24,243 nt of DNA from Patescibacteria group bacterium UBA2023 (GCA_002335145.1 DDBV01000018.1:979-25221), one strand, 5' to 3'; numbered from the stretch's first letter, positions 1-7,776 are shown. Translations and numbers: made by a program. The notes: generated by a model not told the origin, from the letters alone.

Positions 1-1883
1 AAAGAAAGTTTTGTAATTTTCGGCGCTGTAACGATCTCGCCTGGCTGGAGGGCGAGCAGATTCACGATCGGCTGACCCTTGGCGGTTCGCTGCGTCTCGG
101 GAATATCGTAAGCCCGGAGCCGGAAGGCACGACCCGTATTCGTGAAGAACAGTAGGTCGTTGTGATTGCGGGTGGAGAGGAGGATACTTGCCTCGTCTTC
201 CTCCTTGAGGCTCGTTGTCACGCCCATGCCTCCGCGCCGCTGCGTGCGGAATGCCGAGGCCTTGATCCGTTTTACGTATGATTGCTTGGAGAGAGAGACA
301 ACGACCGATTCATTCGGAATCGTGTCACGCGGGTCGAACTCGCCGATCGCGCCCGAATGGACTTCGGTCTTGCGCGTATCGCCAAATTTCTCTTTGACTT
401 CAAGAAGTTCGTTTCCGATGATCGTTGTGATGCGTTCGGGCTTGGCGAGAATGTCCCGGAGATCCGCAATGAGTGCGAGCTTCTCGGCGAGCTCATCTTC
501 GATTTTTTGGCGTTCGAGGCCCGCGAGTCGCTGGAGCTGCATCTCGAGGATCGCCTGAGCCTGACGCTCGGACAGGCCGAATTTCGCCATGAGATCACTC
601 TTGGCCTGCTCGCGTGTGTCGGCAGCACGGATGGTGGCGATTACGGCATCGATGTTGTCGAGTGCGATTTTGAGGCCCTCCAATATATGTGCCCGCTCCT
701 CGGCGATCCGTAGGTCGTAGCGAGTGCGACGCTCCACTACTTCGCGGCGGTGCTCCACGAATTCCAGGAGCAGCTCCTTGAGATTGAAAAGCCGTGGTTG
801 GCGGCCGCGGTCTCCGAGCGCGATCATGTTGAATGCGAACGAGGTCTGGAGCGGCGTGAGTTTGTAGAGCTGGTTGAGAATCTTCTTCGGGAAGGCATCT
901 TTCTTTAGCTCGATCACGATTCGGACGCTCTCCTTGTTCGACTCATCGCGGATGTCGTGAATACCCACGATGACCTTGTTCTGTACGAGCTCCGCAATCT
1001 TGATGACGAAGTTCGACTTGTTGAGTTGGTAGGGGATTTCGCTGATGACGATCGCCTGGCGTCCGGATTTTACGTCCGTAATCTCGGCGCGCCCGCGCAA
1101 TACCACGCTCCCTCGCCCAGTGGCGTAGGCATTGAGGATGTCCTTACGGTTGTAGATGATTCCGCCCGTGGGAAAATCCGGTCCCTTCACGAAATCGAGG
1201 AGTTCTTCCGTTTCCACGGCGTCCGCATTCTCGTGTCGGAGCAGGTAGATGAGCGCGTCCACGAGCTCTCAGAGGTTGTGCGGCGGTATGTTCGTGGCCA
1301 TACCAACGGCGATTCCTACCGATCCATTGAGGAGGAGGTTCGGGATGCGCGCAGGCAGGACGCTCGGCTCTTCGGTCGAAGCATCGTAGTTTGGTCGCCA
1401 ATCCACGGTCTCTTTGTCGATATCGGAGAGCAAATACTCCGTGATCTTGTCCATTCGGGCCTCGGTGTATCGCATCGCGGCGGCGGAGTCGCCGTCCATC
1501 GATCCGAAGTTTCCCTGTCCGTCCACGAGCGTATAGCGCATGGAAAAATCCTGAGCCATGCGGACCATGGCATCGTAGACGGACGAGTCTCCGTGCGGGT
1601 GGTACCGTCCGAGTACGTCTCCCACGATACGGGCGGACTTGCGGTACTTGGTCCCAGCACGAGCCCCGCCATCGTACATGGCGTAGAGGATGCGGCGGTG
1701 TACGGGCTTCATTCCATCGCGGGCGTCCGGCAGGGCTCGCGAGACAATGACGCTCATGGCGTAGTCGAGGTAGCACGTCTCCATCTCGCGGACAATGGAT
1801 ACCTCGGTATCCCCCGAGTATGACATGCCCATCGGTATGGGCAATATTGGTTGTTCTTCAGTCTCGTTCGATTCGGTGGACAT
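1..1883 (-). CDS. gyrA: DNA gyrase subunit A (C-terminal end cut by window edge)
   Basis: GyrA is the breakage-reunion subunit of the GyrA2GyrB2 enzyme that introduces negative supercoils. About 627 codons are visible; the rest of the C-terminal beta-pinwheel lies outside the window. Seen: the N-terminal motif [10 protein letters not shown], the quinolone-region motif [10 protein letters not shown] (Ser100 and Asp104 match E. coli Ser83 and Asp87, the sensitive residues), and the catalytic tyrosine Tyr139 in AMRYTEAR. Residue 206, in PHNL-G-ELVD, is encoded by TGA at 1266-1268; Gly is found there in B. subtilis GyrA. The GyrA box reads QRRGGMG, with Met where Arg or Lys is usual; a GyrA box argues against ParC. 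I start at 1883 because a good promoter lies inside the longer possible ORF reaching 1964, and because GyrA rarely has that extra 27-residue tail. No Shine-Dalgarno motif precedes the ATG. Confidence 0.96.
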
Positions 1884-1911
1884 TCGGCAAAAAGATTCGA
1901 TATTCCGCTGA

Positions 1912-1939
1912 AGTATAGGGATTTCTCGGGCATTTGCAA
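1912..1939 (-). promoter_or_regulatory. gyrA promoter
   Basis: On the minus strand TTGCAA (1934-1939) and TATACT (1912-1917) are separated by 16 bp. The predicted transcript would begin near 1905, about 22 nt before the gyrA ATG at 1883. This position supports the shorter gyrA start. Called by consensus match only. Confidence 0.7.
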
Positions 1940-1995
1940 ACACGAGGAAGTCGATGTTCGTCACATGAAAGAAAGTAGAAAACCCGATACATGTA

Positions 1996-2026
1996 TTGAC
2001 AGGTATAAAAAAATAGTAAATTTATC
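1996..2026 (+). promoter_or_regulatory. Promoter for the 2043-3113 gene
   Basis: A perfect TTGACA at 1996-2001 is followed by a very AT-rich stretch. The best -10 is TAAATT at 2017-2022 (15-bp spacer), with TTTATC at 2021-2026 (19 bp) as an alternative. It lies just upstream of the ATG at 2043 and is divergent from the gyrA promoter. The -35 is convincing; the exact -10 is not. Confidence 0.5.
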
Positions 2027-2042
2027 TTGTCCGCACCACTCT

Positions 2043-3113
2043 ATGATTTTTGTCGCCATGACTTCCGCTCAAGCCGTGGCCCATTCGGGCCACTCCTCCA
2101 ATCAGCATGGCGAACCGTACCAGAAGAGGCTTTCGTCTCCAGGATTGTCGATCCTGATCGACCGCGATCCGCAGGCGTGAGAGCTCGGTACACGCATTAG
2201 GATTTCCCACCGTCGCCGTGTCGTGCTTGAGTTTGTCGGCGATATTGCCGAGCGTGTTGCCACCCTCCTCGCTCTCCACGAGCGGACATGCGCGATTGTG
2301 TGAGCGGAGCAGGAATCACTCGTGCAGGAAGGAGCAACCTTCGCCTCTGCAAGTGCGGGGATGCTCGAGACATGTCGCCGACTTCTCGCTCGTGTCGAGT
2401 CGGATAAAGCCCCCGATATAACATCGGCAAACGATCATCGTGATTTCCTCTCCCATCGGGATAGTCTTGTAGCGAATGTTCATACATGGATTGATGATGA
2501 CGCACAGGCAGTCGAACTCAATAGCCACTGAGATGATGAGCTGCTTGCTGATATGCACAATACTGCCGATTCTGTCGCTTCATTTCTTGCGTGTCGCGAA
2601 GCGATTGGGCGTATCCTTGACCCACTCTCGTGGCTAGAGCATGTTTTTCGAGCCTCATACTCCGAGACTACCATGACAAGTGCATTTTTTCATTGGTCGT
2701 CTTACGTACGGGCTCACCCAGGCCACCCGGCACTCGCGGTTTCCTATCAGGAAATACCGGATGAGGAGTTTCGTGAGATGTCACGAGCCGAGCAAGAGAG
2801 GAGCGTGCTCTTCCTCGATGATCGCGGAATCCCGCGCGGTGCATCGGGATTCGATGAGTCCGCCGCAGTGCCGTGCGAAGTATCTGAATTTCGTATCGTC
2901 ACGCCATCGCTGCGCGGACCAGACGATACGGTCGTCATCGGCAACGGGGCCGTTTTATACGATCTGGATGTCGGGATGGTAGACCAACGGGATGACGCGC
3001 TGTTTCGTCGCAAGAAGCATGATTTGCTCGCTGTGCATTTCTTGCCTCTCTCGTCCCGGTTTCTTGATGGTTCCGGTCGTTGGCCGATCATTCGTGATAT
3101 GTGAGGTGCATAG
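2043..3113 (+). CDS. Hypothetical protein, 356 aa, with four UGA-glycine codons
   Basis: I do not recognise this protein. Under code 25 the frame is open for 357 codons from ATG 2043 to TAG 3111-3113. TGA occurs at 2178-2180, 2301-2303, 2529-2531 and 3102-3104 (residues 46, 87, 163 and 354). Under the standard code it falls into three unrelated-looking short ORFs, which explains why it could be missed. No signal peptide or membrane segment is visible. Residues about 60-200 are rich in Leu, Ala, Glu and Arg and look helical. The C-terminal third is more beta-like, with FRIVTPSL and DTVVIGNGAVLYDLDVG. Support for a real gene: a TTGACA promoter just upstream, a perfect terminator hairpin 8 bp after the stop, and no competing frame. 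ATG 2058 is an alternative start. Function unknown. Confidence 0.7.
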
Positions 3114-3121
3114 AATTCGAC

Positions 3122-3150
3122 AAAAACACCACCCAATGGGTGGTGTTTTT
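3122..3150. terminator. Bidirectional rho-independent terminator
   Basis: A perfect 13-bp inverted repeat (AAAAACACCACCC / GGGTGGTGTTTTT) with a 3-nt AAT loop. The flanking A and T tracts give a U-run on both strands. It sits between two convergent genes, 8 bp after the stop of the 2043-3113 gene and 24 bp after the stop of the peroxiredoxin gene, so it probably ends both transcripts. Confidence 0.92.
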
Positions 3151-3174
3151 ATAAAAGAGACCCCGACTTTCGTA

Positions 3175-3783
3175 CTACTGAAGTTGCTCTCCAACCTCTC
3201 CGGCAATCTTCACAGATGGCTTGAGGGTCTTGGCTCCCGCCACCCACTTCGCGGGGCAGGCAGTGCCAGGATTCTTTTCCATAAACTGGAGTGCCTCGAT
3301 CTTGCGGATGAGTTCGTCACTGTTGCGTCCGAGAGGTCCGGAGGTCACTTCGATTCCGCGAATAATTCCGTCCGGATCGATGATATAGGTTCCGCGTGCA
3401 GCGATCCCCGTATTCTCATCGAGGAGGTTATAGCGGTATGCTACATCTCCATTGTGGTCGGCGAGCATCTTGTAGGGAAATCCCTTCATGAGCATCTCGT
3501 GACGAGTCCAGGCGCGGTGCGAGAAGACCGTATCGGTGCTTGCCGCGAGGATGGTTACTTCGAGCTCATCGAACTTCGCCTTTGCATCGGCCATATCCTT
3601 GAGCTCTGTCGGACAGACGAAGGTGAAGTCCGCCGGATAGTAGAAGAGGACGGTCCATTGCCCCTTGAGCGATGCGAGGCTTACGGTCGTCTGATCATCG
3701 GTGGCAGGATCGTACGCCGGAAGCTCGAAGAGTGGAGCGAGGGTATCGATCTTGGCCATGTCGAAATCGTGTTGTTCTGCCAT
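3175..3783 (-). CDS. ahpC: Typical 2-Cys peroxiredoxin (AhpC type)
   Basis: A thiol peroxidase that reduces H2O2 and organic hydroperoxides in the cytoplasm. The 202-aa length matches the AhpC/Prx1 family. Seen: the peroxidatic motif FTFVCPTE with Cys57, the resolving cysteine Cys176 in GTACPAKW near the C-terminus, and the conserved RGTYIIDPDG segment with Arg130. No TGA codon occurs in frame; the stop is TAG. The gene stands alone: neither ahpF nor a thioredoxin reductase is visible nearby, so its electron donor must be encoded elsewhere. The ATG at 3783 is preceded by a pyrimidine-rich leader with no Shine-Dalgarno motif. Upstream (3807-3821) lies a short inverted repeat, ACTCC-GGAAA-GGAGT, that could be an operator; no convincing minus-strand promoter was found. 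It could be labelled Prx rather than AhpC, but the 2-Cys assignment is firm. Confidence 0.94.
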   Translation of the reverse strand: MAEQHDFDMAKIDTLAPLFELPAYDPATDDQTTVSLASLKGQWTVLFYYPADFTFVCPTELKDMADAKAKFDELEVTILAASTDTVFSHRAWTRHEMLMKGFPYKMLADHNGDVAYRYNLLDENTGIAARGTYIIDPDGIIRGIEVTSGPLGRNSDELIRKIEALQFMEKNPGTACPAKWVAGAKTLKPSVKIAGEVGEQLQ

Positions 3784-3824
3784 GGTGGAAGAAGGGTTAT
3801 TGATAGACTCCGGAAAGGAGTGAT

Positions 3825-3852
3825 TTGCATTCTTGCCCGCTCATTCTATAAT
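3825..3852 (+). promoter_or_regulatory. Promoter facing the ABC ATPase gene
   Basis: TTGCAT (3825-3830), a 16-bp spacer and a perfect TATAAT (3847-3852). The transcript would start near 3859 and carry a leader of about 120 nt before the ABC ATPase start. That is much longer than most other leaders in this window. Confidence 0.75.
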
Positions 3853-3909
3853 GGGGTCGGTTAACGCGGGGTTAATAGACATCGCTTATTCGCGCCGCTA
3901 AAGGCCTAA

Positions 3910-3948
3910 ATGAGAATATTTCTCAAAATGGCTTTCAGGTGTGAATAG
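3910..3948 (+). other. Possible leader ORF and hairpin upstream of the ABC ATPase
   Basis: Within the long leader a 12-codon ORF (MRIFLKMAFRCE, stop TAG) overlaps an inverted repeat TGAGAA-TAT-TTCTCA at 3911-3925. Either could be a regulatory element, such as a leader peptide, operator or small attenuating hairpin. Nothing in the sequence distinguishes these from chance; the ORF is very short. Confidence 0.25.
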
Positions 3949-3978
3949 GTCCGTTTGAACCGAAAAATTCTGATTTTC

Positions 3979-4737
3979 ATGCGCTCCATGTCTGATTCTG
4001 CTGTGTCCAGCAACTCCGCTCTCGAGATCCGCTCGATCCGAAAGACAATCAAAAAGAAGCTCCTCCTCGATGACGTATCGCTCTGTGTCGCTGAGGGTGA
4101 GACGTTTGGATTTCTCGGTCCGAACGGTGCGGGCAAGACCACGACCATGAAGTGCGTCCTCGGTCTTATCCGTCCTGATTCAGGATCAATCGAGGTCCTC
4201 GGTCGTCCGCTTTCGCATCGTACGAAGTACGAGATTGGTTTCATGCCAGAGCAGACGTATTTCTACAAATATCTTACCGGTCGAGAATTCCTCCGATTCA
4301 ATGCTGATTTCTACGGGATGAAGAAATCCTTCCGGGACGAACGGATCGAGGAACTCCTGGATCGCGTGGCTCTTTCTCGTCACGGAGATGGTACGCTCTC
4401 CGGATACTCCAAGGGAATGCTCCAGCGTATCGGCCTCGCACAGGCGATTATCCACCAACCACGCATCGTTTTCTTGGATGAACCCATGAGCGGTCTCGAT
4501 CCCATCGGCCGAAAAATGGTGAAGGATATTATCCTCGATCTCAAGCGTGAAGGGGTGACCGTTTTCTTCAATACGCATATTCTCTCCGATGTGGAATCTC
4601 TCTGCGATCGTTTCGCGATCATCCACGAATGACGGATCGTGGCGGATCGTCCGGTCGCGGGACTCGATGAGCCGATCGAGGATTTCTTCGTGCGGACGGT
4701 GCGGGAGAATTCGAGACGGGAACTGGAGATACGATAA
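3979..4737 (+). CDS. ABC transporter ATP-binding protein (ABC-2 / drug or polysaccharide export type)
   Basis: The ATPase subunit of an ABC transporter, 252 aa. Seen: Walker A GPNGAGKTT (residues 47-55), a Q-loop near MPEQTYFYKYLTG, the signature LSGYSKGMLQR, Walker B IVFLDEPMSGLD and the H-loop in FFNTHIL. The YSKGM-QR form of the signature and the long C-terminal tail are typical of ATPases paired with ABC-2 permeases (CcmA-like). TGA at 4630-4632 (residue 218) sits in AIIHE-G-RIVADRP, where the family has a conserved Gly; without it 36 residues are lost. The stop is TAA 4735-4737, followed by a hairpin. No permease gene adjoins it, so the partner is encoded elsewhere or outside the window. 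I chose ATG 3979; ATG 3988 is equally possible because no Shine-Dalgarno motif decides. The substrate cannot be told. Confidence 0.92.
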
Positions 4738-4742
4738 CGATA

Positions 4743-4772
4743 CTCTATGGGGGATATGCTAGACCCATAGAG
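4743..4772. terminator. Terminator hairpin between convergent ABC ATPase and gatA genes
   Basis: Inverted repeat CTCTATGGG (4743-4751) / CCCATAGAG (4764-4772) with a 12-nt loop, followed on the plus strand by the T-rich ATTATTCTTC. It lies 5 bp after the ABC ATPase stop and immediately beside the gatA stop, so it can end both transcripts. The U-run on the minus-strand side is weak. Confidence 0.75.
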
Positions 4773-4773
4773 A

Positions 4774-6219
4774 TTATTCTTCAAAATCAATAGGCACCCT
4801 TCTCTTCCCGATCGTCGCCATCTCCAAGACGTGCGCCACCGAGAAGACTTTTTCTTCTCCGAGCTGTGGCCCTATGATCTGGAGACCCACCGGCATCTCC
4901 ACAGTACCGCCGTCCGTGGGGAGAGCGTACCCGACCGGGAGCGAGAGGGCGGGGAGTCCTGCCAGGCTTGCGGGAACTGTGAACACATCTTCCAGATACA
5001 TTTTCACCGGATCGTCCCCCGTGGCTCCGAATCGCCATGCGACTGTGGGTGCAACCGGTGTGGCGATCACGTCGACCTGTTCGAATGCTTGGCGGAAATC
5101 GTTGCGTACGAGCTCGCGAATGAGCGAAGCCTTACGATAGTAGGCATCGTAGAATCCGGCCGACAGCACGAACGATCCCATCATGATGCGTCGCTTTGGT
5201 TCGGCACCGAATCCTCCGGAGCGGTTGAGGGCGATATCCATGCCAGTATCGGCCGCGTGTCCGTAGCGAATGCCATCATAGCGGGCAAGATTGGTGGAGA
5301 CCTCCGCCGCCATGACAATATAGTAGACGGCGAGGCAGTATTCGGTATTCGGCAGGCTTACCGGCACGATCTCGGCTCCGAGATCGGCGAGTTTTGCGAT
5401 CGCGGCATCGATCTCGCGGCGGACACCCGCATCCATGCCATCGATAAAATATTCCTTGGGGATTCCTACTCGCATACCATCGAGACGATCTCGATCCCAG
5501 ATGGTCGCATTGATCGCGGTTGATTCCGTCCGGCTCGTCGAGTCCATAGGATCATGTCCCGCCGTGATCCCATAGATATACGCGGCATCGCGTACCGTGC
5601 GTGTGATGGTACCAGGAGTATCGAGGCTCGAGGCCATAGCGATGATTCCCGAGCGGGAGTTGCGTCCGTAAGTCGGCTTGAATCCGACAACGCCACACAT
5701 GCTTCCCGGCTGTCGGAGCGACCCTCCGGTATCGGTCCCGAGCGCGAAGGGAGCGAGCCCCGCCGCCACTGCTACGGCAGATCCGGAGCTCGATCCTCCG
5801 GCGATCCGCTCCGTATCCCATGGGTTCTTGGCTATGTCTAGAGCCGATTTTTCTCCGCTTCCTCCCATCGCAAATTCATCGAGCGTGACCTTGCCGAGAT
5901 TCGAGGCTCCGGCCGCCATGATCCTGGTGGTCACAGTGGATTCGTACGGCGCGATGAAATGCTCGAGCATCCGCGAGCTCGCGGTGGTGCGGATCCCCTT
6001 TTCCAAATAGAGATCCTTCACGGCGTACGGCACCCCGGCGAACGGTGTATCAGCTCCCGCGAATGTTTCAGGCTTATCTCGGAGGGTTGTGTAGGCGCGC
6101 AGCTCCGGATTGTATCGTTCGATACGGGCACGATATGCATCGAATATGTCAGATGGCGAGGTTTGTCCGCTCCGGACGAGAGTAACGAGATCGAGGAGGC
6201 TGGTACGCAGGAAATCCAT
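4774..6219 (-). CDS. gatA: Asp-tRNA(Asn)/Glu-tRNA(Gln) amidotransferase subunit A
   Basis: The glutaminase subunit of GatCAB, which converts Glu-tRNA(Gln) and/or Asp-tRNA(Asn) to the amidated forms. At 481 aa it matches the family length. The Ser-cisSer-Lys amidase triad is complete: Lys68 in PYAVKDL, Ser143 in the GGSSSGSA loop and nucleophile Ser167 in TDTGGSLRQP. Their spacing (75 and 99 residues from Lys) equals that of S. aureus GatA. The N-terminus (LTLVRSGQTSPSDIF-like) is the usual GatA helix, favouring GatA over a general amidase. No TGA occurs in frame; the stop is TAA. gatB and gatC are not in the window. ATG 6219 is about 25 nt downstream of the predicted transcript start. Its presence implies that indirect Gln and/or Asn tRNA charging is used. 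Confidence 0.94.
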   Translation of the reverse strand: MDFLRTSLLDLVTLVRSGQTSPSDIFDAYRARIERYNPELRAYTTLRDKPETFAGADTPFAGVPYAVKDLYLEKGIRTTASSRMLEHFIAPYESTVTTRIMAAGASNLGKVTLDEFAMGGSGEKSALDIAKNPWDTERIAGGSSSGSAVAVAAGLAPFALGTDTGGSLRQPGSMCGVVGFKPTYGRNSRSGIIAMASSLDTPGTITRTVRDAAYIYGITAGHDPMDSTSRTESTAINATIWDRDRLDGMRVGIPKEYFIDGMDAGVRREIDAAIAKLADLGAEIVPVSLPNTEYCLAVYYIVMAAEVSTNLARYDGIRYGHAADTGMDIALNRSGGFGAEPKRRIMMGSFVLSAGFYDAYYRKASLIRELVRNDFRQAFEQVDVIATPVAPTVAWRFGATGDDPVKMYLEDVFTVPASLAGLPALSLPVGYALPTDGGTVEMPVGLQIIGPQLGEEKVFSVAHVLEMATIGKRRVPIDFEE

Positions 6220-6250
6220 GAGGTCAAATCGAAGAAGCTATATGACCGCG

Positions 6251-6279
6251 ATTATATGCGAAAAATCCCGTGATGAAAA
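6251..6279 (-). promoter_or_regulatory. gatA promoter
   Basis: On the minus strand a perfect TATAAT (plus-strand 6251-6256) lies 17 bp from TTTTCA (6274-6279), a partial -35. Transcription would begin near 6244, giving a leader of about 25 nt to the gatA ATG. Confidence 0.6.
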
Positions 6280-6291
6280 TTTTTTACCACC

Positions 6292-6582
6292 CTATCTCGG
6301 ACGCATGCTTTCGATTTGCTCGGGCGTATATCCGTCGTCAAGCATGTTGCCGTACCCGGGACCGATCATGCCGCCGGAGGCGATGAGCATTGCCACGATA
6401 GAAAAACTGATAAATACGATAACTGTCAATCCAATAAGTATGATATCAATTCTGTTGCGAAACGGACGGACGGATGGAAATTCCGATACAAATGCACCGA
6501 TACCAAGATACCAACTCCAACTCCACCGATTCGGATCGAGCGCGTACCATACGATTTGGTGTTCATCGAATCCTAACACCAT
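6292..6582 (-). CDS. Small single-pass membrane protein, unknown function
   Basis: A 96-aa ORF from ATG 6580-6582 to TAG 6292-6294; not recognised. Residues 1-40 hold an aromatic-rich stretch (NRWSWSWYLGIGAFV). Residues 46-68 (IDIILIGLTVIVFISFSIVA) form one clear hydrophobic membrane helix flanked by the basic RPFRNR segment. The tail after the helix is Gly-rich and then polar (DDGYTPEQIESMRPR), and resembles the short EQI-containing C-terminal segment of SHOCT-like domains. The fit is partial and I would not name it on that basis. TTG 6594 is an alternative start. The gene lies in an AT-richer stretch than its neighbours, upstream of gatA on the same strand, and 142 bp after the unrecognised gene at 6725. 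No promoter or terminator of its own is convincing. Confidence 0.55.
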   Translation of the reverse strand: MVLGFDEHQIVWYALDPNRWSWSWYLGIGAFVSEFPSVRPFRNRIDIILIGLTVIVFISFSIVAMLIASGGMIGPGYGNMLDDGYTPEQIESMRPR

Positions 6583-6724
6583 TTCTCGTACCAATATTTA
6601 CCATATCGCTACTTTTATTACGAGTGCGACCATGCGTATGGGTTTCATCCAAAATTGAGAGATAATTGATTCTGTCTCTTGAATGTCAGGTATTATGAGT
6701 GTTTTTGCCTCCATAATAACGATA

Positions 6725-7174
6725 TTACACTGATATTTCATCTTGTACAAGCATGGTCCAATTATATGATGGAACATTTCCACGCTCTTGGACATTATCG
6801 CCATACTCATCTAAGAAGATCGCCAATACTCCCATGAGCTTTTCAAGCCCCTGTCGATGTTCCTCGAAATTATAGGTATCACTGATTCGCATGGTTGTAA
6901 GCCATTGCTTTCAAACAACTCTTGCCCCAGAAAAGCGATAATTCACTCTTCCGAATGCGTAATGAAAATCATGCGTGCTATACAAACTTCCGCTTTCCGA
7001 TATATCGACAGAGTCTTGTCCGTTAGCAATCGCCGCCTGCAAAGTTGCTCGTTGAATACTGCGGTGCCATTCAGTTTGTTTGAGGCTTTGCGTTGCAGGG
7101 TCTTCTTTGTTGAAGTGCAGGAATGCACCGCGTCCCCTGACGGCATGTCGAAGCATTTTTTCCGCCACCGGCAT
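6725..7174 (-). CDS. Unrecognised protein, probably the 3' part of a frameshifted gene
   Basis: Under code 25 the frame is open from ATG 7174 to TAA 6725-6727 (149 aa), with TGA-Gly at 6911-6913 (residue 88). I do not recognise it with confidence. The C-terminal half alternates short beta-like strands (FHYAFGRVNYRFSG, KQWLTTMRI) with an SDTYNFEEHR motif and a helix (LMGVLAIFLDEYG). This arrangement faintly recalls small C-terminal effector-like domains, but that is an impression only. The start is doubtful: a second frame continues upstream from 7156-7161, where one extra base in an A6 run would join both into a 170-residue protein beginning at ATG 7236. Composition is AT-richer than the flanking genes (24 of 60 bases are G or C at 6961-7020), suggesting acquisition by transfer or relaxed selection. 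Confidence 0.5.
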
Positions 7175-7236
7175 TTGAGGATATATTCACCAGCATCGGC
7201 GATACGGAGAAGAGCCTTTTGTTGATTGTCGAACAT
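7157..7236 (-). pseudogene. Out-of-frame 5' segment of the 6725-7174 gene
   Basis: ATG 7236 opens a frame reading MFDNQQKALLRIADAGEYIL, then KCRWRKK, which looks coding up to an A6 run (T6 on the plus strand, 7156-7161). Beyond it this frame becomes Cys/Ser/Thr-rich and implausible, while the frame one base back (MLRHAVRGRG...) becomes plausible. A seventh A would fuse the two. This could be a real one-base deletion, an assembly error, or a slippery site. The frame has no ATG upstream of 7236 and meets TAA after about 33 further codons. Confidence 0.45.
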
Positions 7237-7325
7237 ACGATGAAGTGGTTGGAAAAATATTTTCGGTCGAGAGTTTGTATAAAAAACCGATAATTCCTTT
7301 CGAACGATTTCACCGCATTCATTCC

Positions 7326-7354
7326 TTGACGAATCGAAATTAATACTTTACCAT
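7326..7354 (+). promoter_or_regulatory. Promoter of the RRM gene
   Basis: TTGACG (7326-7331), a 17-bp AT-rich spacer, then TACCAT (7349-7354). It is the best plus-strand match between the AT-rich island and the RRM gene and would give a leader of about 70 nt. Confidence 0.5.
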
Positions 7355-7432
7355 TTCGTCCGTACGCTTTCGTGTCGGTCGGGTGCGGGTTCCGGTGCGA
7401 GGGGTATGACTATCACCTCTCTCTTCTTCTCT

Positions 7433-7720
7433 ATGGCAAAAAAGCTCTTCGTGCGCGGGATCGACTGGAAGGCGACCCAGCAGGAATTCTACGAACTCTT
7501 CGCTGAGCTCGGACCGGTACGCGAGGCCGTCATCATCACCGAGGCCGGAGGTCGGTCCAAGGGTTTCGGATTCGTGACCTACGAGAATGATGCTGACGCC
7601 GATGCCGCGGTCGAACAGTTTGACGGATACCAATTTCTTACGCGCGTTATCAATGTGGCCGAGGCTCAATCGAAGCCGGCAGCCAACGATAATTTCGCTC
7701 CGCACCGTTCGGCCGCGTAG
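7433..7720 (+). CDS. Single-RRM RNA-binding protein
   Basis: A 95-aa protein consisting of one RNA-recognition motif, like the small glycine-rich RNA-binding (Rbp) proteins of cyanobacteria and many other bacteria. Seen: RNP2 LFVRGI (residues 5-10) and RNP1 KGFGFVTY (43-50), both with the aromatic residues that stack on RNA, then a short tail rich in Ala, Asn and Pro (KPAANDNFAPHRSAA). It probably binds single-stranded RNA in the cytoplasm; targets are not inferable. I start at ATG 7433 (MAKKLFV), the usual N-terminus for such proteins, rather than the in-frame ATG 27 bp upstream. Own promoter at 7326-7354 and a hairpin after the stop suggest a single-gene transcript. No TGA in frame; stop TAG. 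Confidence 0.93.
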   Translation: MAKKLFVRGIDWKATQQEFYELFAELGPVREAVIITEAGGRSKGFGFVTYENDADADAAVEQFDGYQFLTRVINVAEAQSKPAANDNFAPHRSAA

Positions 7721-7725
7721 TCGTA

Positions 7726-7754
7726 TTGCGCTCTGAGGGGCTTCCGGATATACT
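7726..7754 (+). promoter_or_regulatory. Photolyase promoter
   Basis: TTGCGC (7726-7731), 17-bp spacer, TATACT (7749-7754). Transcription would begin near 7761, about 16 nt before the photolyase ATG at 7777. The -10 element lies in the loop of the hairpin at 7739-7768. Confidence 0.6.
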
Positions 7755-7768
7755 CCCGGGAGCCTTTT
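7739..7768 (+). terminator. Probable terminator of the RRM gene, overlapping the next promoter
   Basis: GGCTTCCGG (7739-7747) pairs with CCGGGAGCC (7756-7764) with one G-T wobble and an 8-nt loop, followed by TTTTAT. It begins 18 bp after the RRM stop. The same bases contain the spacer and -10 of the next gene's promoter. Confidence 0.65.
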
Positions 7769-7776
7769 ATATTCCT

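Noticed and set aside
957..1823. 288-codon open frame antisense to gyrA
   Set aside because: It mirrors conserved gyrA codons, has no recognisable domain and no promoter. Long antisense frames are expected in GC-rich genes.
6598..6810. 70-codon minus-strand ORF beginning MSMAIMSKSVEM
   Set aside because: Its first half overlaps the better-supported frame ending at 6725, and the rest shows no motif or promoter. It may be chance, so it was not called.
6857..7225. 122-codon plus-strand ORF in the AT-rich island
   Set aside because: The minus-strand frames over the same bases look more protein-like and no plus-strand promoter or family supports it.
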